This document shows, one piece after another, positions 8,190-15,456 of a DNA stretch of 40,850 nt (position 1 is the first letter of the stretch; each line of letters starts with the position of its first letter). The stretch covers positions 1 to 40,850 of the forward strand of contig CAMDOF010000055.1 of the NCBI GenBank assembly GCA_945903465.1. Direction: 5' to 3'. The position numbers and the translations under genes were made by a program. This stretch comes from Opitutus sp. GAS368. GTDB taxonomy: Bacteria; Verrucomicrobiota; Verrucomicrobiia; Opitutales; Opitutaceae. A model generated the notes under the pieces. The model was not told the DNA's origin, did not search any database, and saw only the letters and a list, made by a program, of their open reading frames with translations.

Positions 8190-8860
8190 CAGGAGCGCGT
8201 TGCGCCCGGGTCGTGGTCTTTGATCTCGACGGTACGCTGCTCGATAGCTTGCCGCTCGTCCTCGCGGCAATTAGGTACGCGATTGAGCCCTTCGGCGGTC
8301 GGGCGACCATGGATATTTTTGGTCATTTAGGCGGACCGCCGGAGCGTTTTATGCGTACGCTGATCGCTGATGCCCGCCACGTTCCCGAGGCGATTAGTCG
8401 GATGGAGCGTTATCATCATGAAAATTTTCAGCAGATTCAGCCTTACGCGGGCGTCCGGCCCTTGCTGGCCGCCCTCGGACGCGCCGGAGTGCCGGTAGCG
8501 GTCTGGACTGGGCGGGATCGCTCCTCGACCGATCGCATCCTCGAGGTGCATCGGATGGCGGACCTCTTTTCGACGGTGGTCTGTGGGGACGATTTGACTT
8601 CGCATAAACCAGACCCAGCCGGCCTGCGTGAAATCCTGCGCCGGCTGGAGGTCAACCCAGAGGACGTTTGCTTCGTTGGGGATGCTGATGTCGATGTGCT
8701 GGGTGGCTTTAATTGCGGCGTGGATACACTCTTGATCCGCCACGCGCGGGTGATCGACTCGGCAATTGCGGCCTGCGCGTGGGCGACGGTGGCCACTCCA
8801 GCGGATGCTTATCGACTCGTGCTCGAACGTGCCGACGCGTTGCCAGTGGATAGTATCTAA
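8186..8860 (+). CDS. HAD-superfamily phosphatase (phosphoglycolate phosphatase-like)
   Basis: A 224-residue cytoplasmic hydrolase. All four HAD motifs are visible: DLDGTLLDS with nucleophile D13 and acid D15, the motif II threonine in VWTGRD (T108), K141 in TSHKPDP, and the metal ligands in GDADVD (165-170). A helical cap domain lies between residues 20 and 85, as in the Gph/PGMB group. Substrates in this group are small phosphate esters such as 2-phosphoglycolate or pyrophosphate, and the sequence does not distinguish them. It shares an ATGA overlap with the preceding LolA-like gene. Confidence 0.87.
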   Translation: MTGARCARVVVFDLDGTLLDSLPLVLAAIRYAIEPFGGRATMDIFGHLGGPPERFMRTLIADARHVPEAISRMERYHHENFQQIQPYAGVRPLLAALGRAGVPVAVWTGRDRSSTDRILEVHRMADLFSTVVCGDDLTSHKPDPAGLREILRRLEVNPEDVCFVGDADVDVLGGFNCGVDTLLIRHARVIDSAIAACAWATVATPADAYRLVLERADALPVDSI

Positions 8861-8960
8861 TCGATTTTTTCCCGAAATTTTCATTGATTACCCTAGCGAA
8901 GACCGTCCTTCTTCCTCGTCTCGTACCCCCCAGACACCCGAATCATCTTTAGAAAATTAT

Positions 8961-9278
8961 ATGGCTAAATCGAAATCCAAGCCCTCTTCACCGCTCACGT
9001 TTGATCTCCCGGAGTCGCTCATTGCGAAGATGGAGGCGTGTCGGAAAGCTCAGGGATTTCCAAGCTCAAGTGCGATCGTTCGTGCTGCGATCGAGGGATT
9101 TGACTTTGAGCGTTGCCAACCCGCGCGCGATCCTCACCGGCAGATTTCCGTGCGCGTGGAGACGGCTGATCGGCAGATGATGCGGAAGATTTCTAAAAAG
9201 AAGGATGCCAGCGTCGGTGAGTTGATCCGGCAAGCGCTGGAGGCCCTCCTGAGCAAGCCACCTAAAAAGAAGCGCTAA
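8961..9278 (+). CDS. Tandem ribbon-helix-helix protein
   Basis: A 105-residue protein that appears to contain two ribbon-helix-helix (CopG/Arc-type) units in one chain. Unit 1 (about 11-50) reads LTFDLPESLIAKMEACRK ... SSSAIVRAAIEGF. Unit 2 (about 59-98) reads QISVRVETADRQMMRKI ... SVGELIRQALEALL. Each has the beta strand, then helix, turn (PSS / ASVG) and helix order. RHH proteins normally dimerise to make one DNA-binding ribbon, so a single-chain pair could be a pseudo-dimer. The tail is very basic (PPKKKR). The frame is open upstream to 8766 through the HAD gene, but the ATG at 8961 gives the domain its normal start. A strong terminator follows, so it is the last gene of its transcript. 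Confidence 0.75.
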   Translation: MAKSKSKPSSPLTFDLPESLIAKMEACRKAQGFPSSSAIVRAAIEGFDFERCQPARDPHRQISVRVETADRQMMRKISKKKDASVGELIRQALEALLSKPPKKKR

Positions 9279-9304
9279 CCGCGCGGGCTTTTTTGTTGCA
9301 GTTG

Positions 9305-9332
9305 GCGGCGGTCGTCGACCGCCGCTTTTTTT
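9305..9332 (+). terminator. Rho-independent terminator after the RHH gene
   Basis: A perfect 9-bp GC-rich stem, GCGGCGGTC (9305-9313) with GACCGCCGC (9317-9325), closes a GTC loop and is followed directly by seven T residues (9326-9332). It ends the transcript of the RHH gene 26 bases after its stop and isolates it from the aminotransferase. Confidence 0.92.
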
Positions 9333-9402
9333 GTGAAGATTTCAGGCAACCCGCGGCTTGCCTTTCGAGGGGTGCGCTCTTTTCGTCGATGCTCATTTGT
9401 CT

Positions 9403-10596
9403 ATGAGCACCCATCCAGCGCCACTATCCACTTGGGCCCGTAACGTGTCTCCTTCGCCGACTCTGGCGGTGGACGGCAAAGCCAAAGCTATGCAGGCTGC
9501 GGGTGAAGATGTCTGCAGTTTCGCCGCTGGTGAACCTGACTTCGACACCCCGGAGCATATCAAGGATGCCTGCATCGCGGCCCTCCGCGGCGGCAAAACG
9601 AAATACGCCCCCACTCCTGGCATCGAGCCTCTGCGCCAGGCGATTGTGGACCGTTATGCCAGCGAATACGGGCTAAATGCCGTGCCCGCGCAGGTCATTG
9701 TTTCTCCCGGTGGAAAATTTAACTGCTATCTCGGCGTGTTGGCGACGTGCTCGCCAGGTGACGAGGTCATCGTGCCGGCGCCCTATTGGGTCAGCTACCC
9801 CGAGATGGTAAAGCTGGCTGGCGCCATCCCGAAATTTGTGCTGGCGGATGACCGAACTGGTTTTCGGCTCACTCCGGCAATGGTCGAGGCGGCCGTCACT
9901 CCCCGGACGAAACTGTTAATCCTCAATTCACCTTCCAATCCCACCGGCGCAGTTTACACGCGGGCGGAGCTGCTGGCGATCGTCGCAGTGGCGCTGAAGC
10001 ATAACCTCTACATTCTTTCCGACGAGATGTATGAACATCTGATCTACGATGGTGTTAAGCCGACGTGCATCGCGACGCTTAGCCCTGAGGTCGCCGCACG
10101 CACGATCACGGTTGCCGGGTTTTCGAAGACGTACGCGATGACGGGTTGGCGGATCGGGACGACGCTCGCGCCTCTCCCGGTCGCGAAGGCGATTGCGGAG
10201 CTGCAAAGTCAAATGTCCTCCAACGTGACGACCTTCGCGCAATTCGGAGCGTTGGCGGCTCTGAAGGAAAAAGAAAAAACCGGGGCGGCGCTCAAGATCA
10301 TGCTGAGCGCGTTCGATCGCCGGAGGCGATTACTCCATGGTGAATTGAATAAAATCCCCGGAATCACCTGTTTGCTCGCGGAAGGCGCCTTTTATTTATT
10401 CCCGAATATTTCGAGCTTTGGCCTGACGGACGTTGAGTTTTGCCATCGGCTGCTTGAGTCCGAGAAAGTCGCGGCCGTGCCTGGGAGTGCGTTTGGCGCC
10501 GAGGGGTATTTGCGGCTCAGCTACGCAACGAGTGACGAGATTATTCAGAAAGGGGTCGTGCGATTAGCTCGTTTTTGCGGGACTTTGGCGCGCTGA
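9403..10596 (+). CDS. Aspartate/prephenate-type aminotransferase (class I, AAT Ib)
   Basis: A 397-residue PLP-dependent aminotransferase that moves amino groups between aspartate (or a related amino acid) and a 2-oxoacid. Signatures are [15 protein letters not shown] near residue 40, the PLP-contacting [11 protein letters not shown] (175-185), [10 protein letters not shown], and the Schiff-base lysine K242 in [15 protein letters not shown]. The C-terminal arginine region (LRLSYATS) binds the substrate carboxylate. This is the Ib subgroup typical of bacteria such as Thermus and Rhizobium, some of which also use prephenate. The ATG at 9403 is preferred to 9358 because [18 protein letters not shown] matches the normal N-terminus. 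It lies alone between two terminator-like or non-coding gaps. Confidence 0.93.
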   Translation: MSTHPAPLSTWARNVSPSPTLAVDGKAKAMQAAGEDVCSFAAGEPDFDTPEHIKDACIAALRGGKTKYAPTPGIEPLRQAIVDRYASEYGLNAVPAQVIVSPGGKFNCYLGVLATCSPGDEVIVPAPYWVSYPEMVKLAGAIPKFVLADDRTGFRLTPAMVEAAVTPRTKLLILNSPSNPTGAVYTRAELLAIVAVALKHNLYILSDEMYEHLIYDGVKPTCIATLSPEVAARTITVAGFSKTYAMTGWRIGTTLAPLPVAKAIAELQSQMSSNVTTFAQFGALAALKEKEKTGAALKIMLSAFDRRRRLLHGELNKIPGITCLLAEGAFYLFPNISSFGLTDVEFCHRLLESEKVAAVPGSAFGAEGYLRLSYATSDEIIQKGVVRLARFCGTLAR

Positions 10597-10733
10597 GTCG
10601 ATTTGGGGCGGGTTGAGTGCGGTGCTCGCCGCGATGATTCGGTTGCGTTGGGTTTAGTGAGTCTCTGATAATCGTGTGAGCGGTTAGTCGTCGTGGCTGG
10701 CTGCGTAGTGCCACCCTTAAAATTTTCTCGTTC

Positions 10734-12302
10734 ATGAAAATCGCCCTGAGCTATCTTATTTTCCTGCTGCCAGCCTGGGTCGCTTGGTCGGCGCAAACGG
10801 GTGGGGTCGGCAAGATGGGGGCGGGGCGCCCGAATATTCTGTTCATTTTTGCTGACGACCAGTCCTACAAAACGCTGGGTTGTTACGGTGCGGGACCAGA
10901 ATGGATTAAGACGCCCCACATTGATGGCTTGGCCAAACGAGGCGTGCGCTTTGAGCGGAGTTATTTCGGAGCTTGGTGCATGCCTTCGCGGGCGGCCTTG
11001 CTGACCGGCCGCCTGCAGCACGCGGTCACCAGTATGACCATGGCGGGAGAATATCCCGGGAGTCGTTACGATCCGGTCCAGTGCCCTTTTGTACCTGCCC
11101 AGTTTCGCCAACAGGGCTACCAAACCGCGCAAATCGGCAAGTGGCACACGGGGACCGACACGGGCTTTGGTCGCGATTGGGATTATCAGATCGTCTGGAA
11201 CCGGCCGGGGCATCCCGAGAACGCGGGAAATTATTACACAGGGCAAATCCTGACGTTCAATGGGGTGGATCGGTTGGCGCCTGGGTATTCGACTGACAAC
11301 TACACGCAGTGGGCCATTGAGTACGTGCAGGGCCAGCATCGCGATCCGGACAAGCCGTGGTACTTGTGGCTTTGTTACGGAGCGATTCATGGGCCGACGA
11401 CGCCGGCGGATCGCCATAAGGGGACCTTGGCGGGGCGGCGCGCACCCGTGCCTGCGGATATTGTCGGCCCCTGGCCGGACAAGCCGTCCTATCTTGAGAA
11501 GACCAAGGCATGGATGCTGGGTGCCGATGGGCAGCCCGTCATGGCCAGCAAAGCCCGTAAGGCGGGTAATTATGACTCGCTGATGCCGGGGCAGTCCTAT
11601 GATTCGTGGATTCAACAGGTGAATGAGTGCATGGCGGCAGTCGATGAAGGGGTCGGTCGGGTTCTGGCAGCTTTGGCCGCTTCCGGCCAGTTGGATAACA
11701 CGCTGGTGGTTTACGCCGCCGATCAGGGTTATGGATTGGGTGAACACGGATTTAACCAAAAAGTCGCGCCCTATGACGCGACGATCGCATCGCCGCTGAT
11801 CGTTTCTTGGCGCGGTAAAATTCCCGAAGGCAAGGTATGTCCGCACCCGGTCAACGCGCCCGACTTAGTCGATTTTTTCTGCCGCACGGCCCAAGTGCAG
11901 ATTCCCTGGAAAATGCATGGTCGAGATATTCGGCCATTGCTGGCCAACCCTGAGACGAAGGACTGGAAATCTCCCCTGCTCATGACACATACCTCGCGGA
12001 ATTATGGTGCTGAGACGGCGGTGATTCCGACCGACGAATCCCTGATCTCTTCCGGCGGGGTTCCCTGGTACGCACTGTTGCGTGATGGCCGGGAAAAATA
12101 CGTCCGCAATTTTGTAGCGGGTGAGACCGAGGAACTCTACGACCTCGAAAGCGATCCAGAAGAGCTAACGAACTTGGCGGCCCGCCCAGCGTACGCGGGA
12201 CGGTTGCGCGACTTGCGCCGGAAGACGATCGCAGAACTCCGGCGGACTGAGGCGCCCTTTGTTGATCGCCTGCCGCCGACCAAAGCGGAGTTGGCCCCCT
12301 AA
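10734..12302 (+). CDS. Secreted type I sulfatase (sulfatase A)
   Basis: A 522-residue formylglycine-dependent sulfatase of the alkaline-phosphatase superfamily. The signal peptide spans about 1-20 (hydrophobic, ending WSAQ). The metal-binding DD pair is at 41-42 in ILFIFADDQ. The modified cysteine is C82 in CMPSRAALLTGR, the Cys-type maturation site. GKWHTG follows near residue 140, and a late AADQGYGLGEHG supplies further metal ligands. It would hydrolyse sulfate esters, probably on a sugar, in the periplasm or at the surface. The substrate is unknown. It stands alone on the plus strand, 15 kb from the minus-strand sulfatase cluster. The C-terminal YDLESDPEELTNLA is standard for the family. 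Confidence 0.92.
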   Translation: MKIALSYLIFLLPAWVAWSAQTGGVGKMGAGRPNILFIFADDQSYKTLGCYGAGPEWIKTPHIDGLAKRGVRFERSYFGAWCMPSRAALLTGRLQHAVTSMTMAGEYPGSRYDPVQCPFVPAQFRQQGYQTAQIGKWHTGTDTGFGRDWDYQIVWNRPGHPENAGNYYTGQILTFNGVDRLAPGYSTDNYTQWAIEYVQGQHRDPDKPWYLWLCYGAIHGPTTPADRHKGTLAGRRAPVPADIVGPWPDKPSYLEKTKAWMLGADGQPVMASKARKAGNYDSLMPGQSYDSWIQQVNECMAAVDEGVGRVLAALAASGQLDNTLVVYAADQGYGLGEHGFNQKVAPYDATIASPLIVSWRGKIPEGKVCPHPVNAPDLVDFFCRTAQVQIPWKMHGRDIRPLLANPETKDWKSPLLMTHTSRNYGAETAVIPTDESLISSGGVPWYALLRDGREKYVRNFVAGETEELYDLESDPEELTNLAARPAYAGRLRDLRRKTIAELRRTEAPFVDRLPPTKAELAP

Positions 12303-12329
12303 TGCGCGGCTATTCCGTTGGCTAAACTA

Positions 12330-12350
12330 GCCGCCACTGCCAGCGGCGGC
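12330..12350. other. GC-rich hairpin in the convergent gap
   Basis: GCCGCC (12330-12335) can pair with GGCGGC (12345-12350) over a 9-base loop. It lies between the converging ends of sulfatase A and the alpha/beta hydrolase, where a bidirectional terminator would be expected, but it lacks a T run on either side. Confidence 0.35.
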
Positions 12351-12387
12351 CCCGTTGGCATCGGAGGTGGCGGATCGGTAGCGCCGC

Positions 12388-12996
12388 TTAAGCGTGCAGC
12401 CACCGCTGGCCTGCGGCGATGTCTTGAGCGGTGAGTCCGTGACCAGTGGCGAGGGTTTCAATCTGGACCTCGGCGCCGCCCTGGCGCAACAAGGCGGCGA
12501 GGCGGGGCGGGTGGTCAGCCGGCACGAGGGGATCGCTGCTCCCATGGCAGAGGAGGACCCGATGGGCGGTCAACGTGTGGGCGCCCGCGGGTTGATCGAG
12601 GACGACCATGGAGCGCAGCAGAATAGCGCCGCCGAGCGCTTCGGGCCGGAGCAGCAGCAACGTGGCGGCGATATTCGCGCCATTCGAGAAGCCGACTGCG
12701 ATGAGGCGCTGGGGTAAGAGCGCGTACTTCGTGGACGCCGCCAAGATAAAATCAGCGAGCGCATGGGTGCGTTCGGTGATTTCCTTGGGATCAAAAACGC
12801 CCTCCGCCAGCCGTGCAAAGAAGCGCAAGGCACCCCGTTCGTTGACGTTTCCGCGTGGACTGAGTAGCGCCGATCCTGGTGAAAGGGTCCGCCCTAGTCG
12901 GAGCAGTTCGCGCTCCGTGCCGCCAGTCCCATGCAGTAGCAGCAACGGTGGCGCGGTTGGATCGTGGCCTGGTTCGTACAGATGCTGGTGATTCAT
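12388..12996 (-). CDS. Alpha/beta hydrolase (carboxylesterase/phospholipase-like)
   Basis: A 202-residue cytoplasmic serine hydrolase. The oxyanion-hole region is LLLLHGTGGTE (18-28). The nucleophile elbow is GFSNG with S104, the acid is probably D155 in HGSSDPLVP, and the base H186 in ATGHGLT. The SPRGNVNERGALRFFARL segment resembles the Est/MhqD-type small carboxylesterases that act on short acyl esters or hydroquinone-related compounds. No signal peptide is seen. It converges with sulfatase A, with an 85-base gap. Confidence 0.85.
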   Translation of the reverse strand: MNHQHLYEPGHDPTAPPLLLLHGTGGTERELLRLGRTLSPGSALLSPRGNVNERGALRFFARLAEGVFDPKEITERTHALADFILAASTKYALLPQRLIAVGFSNGANIAATLLLLRPEALGGAILLRSMVVLDQPAGAHTLTAHRVLLCHGSSDPLVPADHPPRLAALLRQGGAEVQIETLATGHGLTAQDIAAGQRWLHA

Positions 12997-13292
12997 AGTC
13001 GTGATCGGCGGTATTTTGCGCGGAGGGCGAAAAGAGATTTGGTGACCATAGGAGCGATTTGGGGCACGGGCTGAGCGGGTGGACGTTTTGCGGTCGGTAG
13101 CGGGTTTAAGGCGAGTGGGGCGAATCCGTCAAAAATCAGGGGCCAGCGGACGCCCGATGTCTGATGCGCGAGCGCTCAAGTAAACGATCATGCGGGTATC
13201 CGAGGCGCAATTCGCAAGTGATCTTCTCAGCCGGTTGGGGCGTGAAAGCGTGCCCTGAGTCACACCGCCGTGCGAGCGAAGATGACCCATGG
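12997..13292. other. Non-coding gap before the minus-strand hydrolase
   Basis: About 296 bases between the alpha/beta hydrolase start and the end of the small membrane protein gene. Short frames in both directions exist, but their composition is not convincing. I see no clear terminator with a T run and no RNA gene. Confidence 0.4.
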
Positions 13293-13517
13293 CTAGTGCA
13301 GTCCGGTACGCTTGGCCTGATGGGCCGCCAGGAGCAAAACGGCGCCACCAATGAGGTCAGTCAGACCGACGAGCAGGCGCAGGGGTAACGGCATGCGGGT
13401 TAACGCCAGGAGCACGCACGCCCCTGCGAGCATCAAGAGCCCGCCCACGATTCCGAGCGTGCGTCGCTGGCGTCGCTGGCGTCGGCGGAGATCGGCTGGT
13501 GCGGTTGTTGGTTTCAT
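13293..13517 (-). CDS. Small two-helix membrane protein, unknown function
   Basis: A 74-residue protein with a very basic N-terminus (LRRRQRRQRRT, about 10-20) followed by two hydrophobic segments, about 21-40 (GIVGGLLMLAGACVLLAL) and 47-65 (LLVGLTDLIGGAVLLLAA). The charge pattern predicts both ends in the cytoplasm. I do not recognise a family. It lies 30 bases downstream of the histidine kinase gene on the same strand and is probably co-transcribed. A membrane role linked to that otherwise soluble kinase is a guess. Confidence 0.55.
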   Translation of the reverse strand: MKPTTAPADLRRRQRRQRRTLGIVGGLLMLAGACVLLALTRMPLPLRLLVGLTDLIGGAVLLLAAHQAKRTGLH

Positions 13518-13547
13518 AGCTGCCGTTGCGAGGGACTGGCCGCCGCC

Positions 13548-15296
13548 TTAGCGTGCGAGCGGCAGCGTAATTCGCATCGTCGTACCTTGGGCGCTCGTGG
13601 AGTGCAACGTGATGTCTCCATGATGACTGCTTAAAATGCGTTTCACAATGGCCAAGCCGAGCCCGGTTCCCCCCGGGCGCCCCGAGAGAAACGAATCGAA
13701 AATGCGGTCGCGGATTTCCTCGGGTATGCCGCTGCCAGTATCGCAAATATCGATCCGGACCTGCGGTGTATTCGCCCGTTCCGACGTCGTGATCGTAACG
13801 GTGATGGTGCCTCCGACCACCATGGCCTGCGTGGCGTTAAGTATCAGGTTGAGCAGCGCCTGCTGGATTTGGGCCTTGTGGGCCTCAATGAAAAGCGGAT
13901 GGGGTAGGGGATCGCAGCGCAGGCTGACCTTGCTCTGGGCTAATTTTAGCCGCACCAAAATCAAGGTGTCTTGAATGATATCACTTAGTGACCACCGCGA
14001 GTGCAGACTGGTCGGAGCCTTACCGAAGTTGAGTACGCGGGTGACGATGCCCTCAAGCTGGTCGAGTTTTTCACCGATCACGCGCAGATCGGTGCGCCGC
14101 GGATCTTCCTCGCTAAAATCAACTCCCAGTCCGTCGTGAAGCAGCTTGAGGACCGTGAGCGGATTGCGGATCTCGTGCGCGATCTCGGCGGCGAGCAGGC
14201 CAAGGGTGGTGAGGCGCTCATTTTTTCTCAGGACGTCTTCGCTCTGGAAAACGCGGGCATACAGCCGAGCGTTTTGCAAGGCGACGGCCCCCAGGCTGGC
14301 GAGCGCGGCGCAGAGGCGTTTCTCGTCGTTGTCGAAACGATGCACACGGTCGGTAAAGATCGCGACGGCGCCAAGCGCTTGGCCTTCGATGAGCATCGGG
14401 GTAATCAGCACGGAGCGCAGCGTGGGATCTGCCGGTAGACCGAGCAATTCGTGGAATTCCGGAGACTGAATATCCGCGAAACTTACTTGTTGGCGAATGC
14501 GAATGGGCGCAGCGACCAGGGAGGATTGCAGCGGGATGGATCCTCGCGTGGGCGTGAGTACGCCGCTGGTCGTGATCGCGGCGCAACGAACGGTGCGGTT
14601 TTCGGCGTCAAATAGGTAAAGCGCGCACTCCTTGGCCTGCATCATGTTGCAGGCCTCGCGCGAAAGCATCTCGAGCAATTCTTGCTGGTCCAACTTTGTC
14701 ACGAGGGATTGGCCCGCCACAATCAGCGACTCGAGTTGGCGCGCTTTGCTTCCGAGGTGACCCACTTGCCAAAGTCGGCGGAGCACGTGGCCGACTTCTG
14801 CACTAAAACGTTCCAGCAATACGATGTCCGCCGGCAAAAAACCGTGCCGATGGTCGCTTTCAAGATCAATGACCCCGACCACGTTTTCCCCGTCTAAAAT
14901 GGGCACGGCGATTTCACTGCGGGCGGCTGACCGCACCGCGATGTAGCGAGGCTCGGTCAGGACGTCCGGAACCAAGAGCGAGCGTCGATTCAGCGCGCAC
15001 CATCCGGTGACCCCGTGGCCGGACTTGAGTTCATAGGCCGCGGGCCCCTCGGTGGTCGGCCCCGTTTGCACCGCGGTTTCTAAGCGGTTGTTATCTGGGC
15101 AGATCAGCGCGATTGATCCGGCATCGGCCTTAAAGGTAGTGATGAAGAGCTTCAACATCTCCGTGAGCGCGACGTGCGGATCGTCCGTGCGCGTCGCCAA
15201 GGCGGACAGCTGATAAAGCACGGTGAGCTCACGGTCATCAGCCGGCAGGTTCACCGCGCCCTCGTTGTTGGCAGGAAGATGGATTGGAGACAACAC
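13548..15296 (-). CDS. Soluble GAF-GAF sensor histidine kinase
   Basis: A 582-residue kinase without membrane segments. Two GAF sensor domains lie at about 27-175 and 195-345. HisKA has the phosphoacceptor H374 in EIAHEIRNPL. The HATPase domain has the N box LNLILNATQAM (about 492), G1 DTGSGIP, and FDSFLSGRPGGTGLGLAI for the F and G2 boxes. The GAF domains should sense a small cytoplasmic ligand, a redox state or nitrogen status, and the HATPase type is that of NtrB-like kinases. The start is GTG at 15296, with no obvious Shine-Dalgarno. No response regulator is adjacent: the nearest in the window is 11 kb away. It is downstream of glnD on the same strand with a 160-base gap. Confidence 0.9.
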   Translation of the reverse strand: MLSPIHLPANNEGAVNLPADDRELTVLYQLSALATRTDDPHVALTEMLKLFITTFKADAGSIALICPDNNRLETAVQTGPTTEGPAAYELKSGHGVTGWCALNRRSLLVPDVLTEPRYIAVRSAARSEIAVPILDGENVVGVIDLESDHRHGFLPADIVLLERFSAEVGHVLRRLWQVGHLGSKARQLESLIVAGQSLVTKLDQQELLEMLSREACNMMQAKECALYLFDAENRTVRCAAITTSGVLTPTRGSIPLQSSLVAAPIRIRQQVSFADIQSPEFHELLGLPADPTLRSVLITPMLIEGQALGAVAIFTDRVHRFDNDEKRLCAALASLGAVALQNARLYARVFQSEDVLRKNERLTTLGLLAAEIAHEIRNPLTVLKLLHDGLGVDFSEEDPRRTDLRVIGEKLDQLEGIVTRVLNFGKAPTSLHSRWSLSDIIQDTLILVRLKLAQSKVSLRCDPLPHPLFIEAHKAQIQQALLNLILNATQAMVVGGTITVTITTSERANTPQVRIDICDTGSGIPEEIRDRIFDSFLSGRPGGTGLGLAIVKRILSSHHGDITLHSTSAQGTTMRITLPLAR

Positions 15297-15456
15297 AGCG
15301 GCGGTCTTTAATGAGGTTCGGCGTCAGGTAGGTGGCGTGACCCTGGAATCTTTTTTATCCGTTTTTTCGAGAGGAGGCGCGCGCCCGCGAGGAGTCGCGC
15401 GGCGAGTGCGGAGCGAGCTGGGGAGGGAGGCGATGACGTGTTTTTCGGCGGGATAT

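Noticed and set aside
10545..11846. A 433-codon minus-strand frame across the aminotransferase end and sulfatase A
   Set aside because: It crosses two well-supported genes, has an Arg/Pro-rich composition and no domain.
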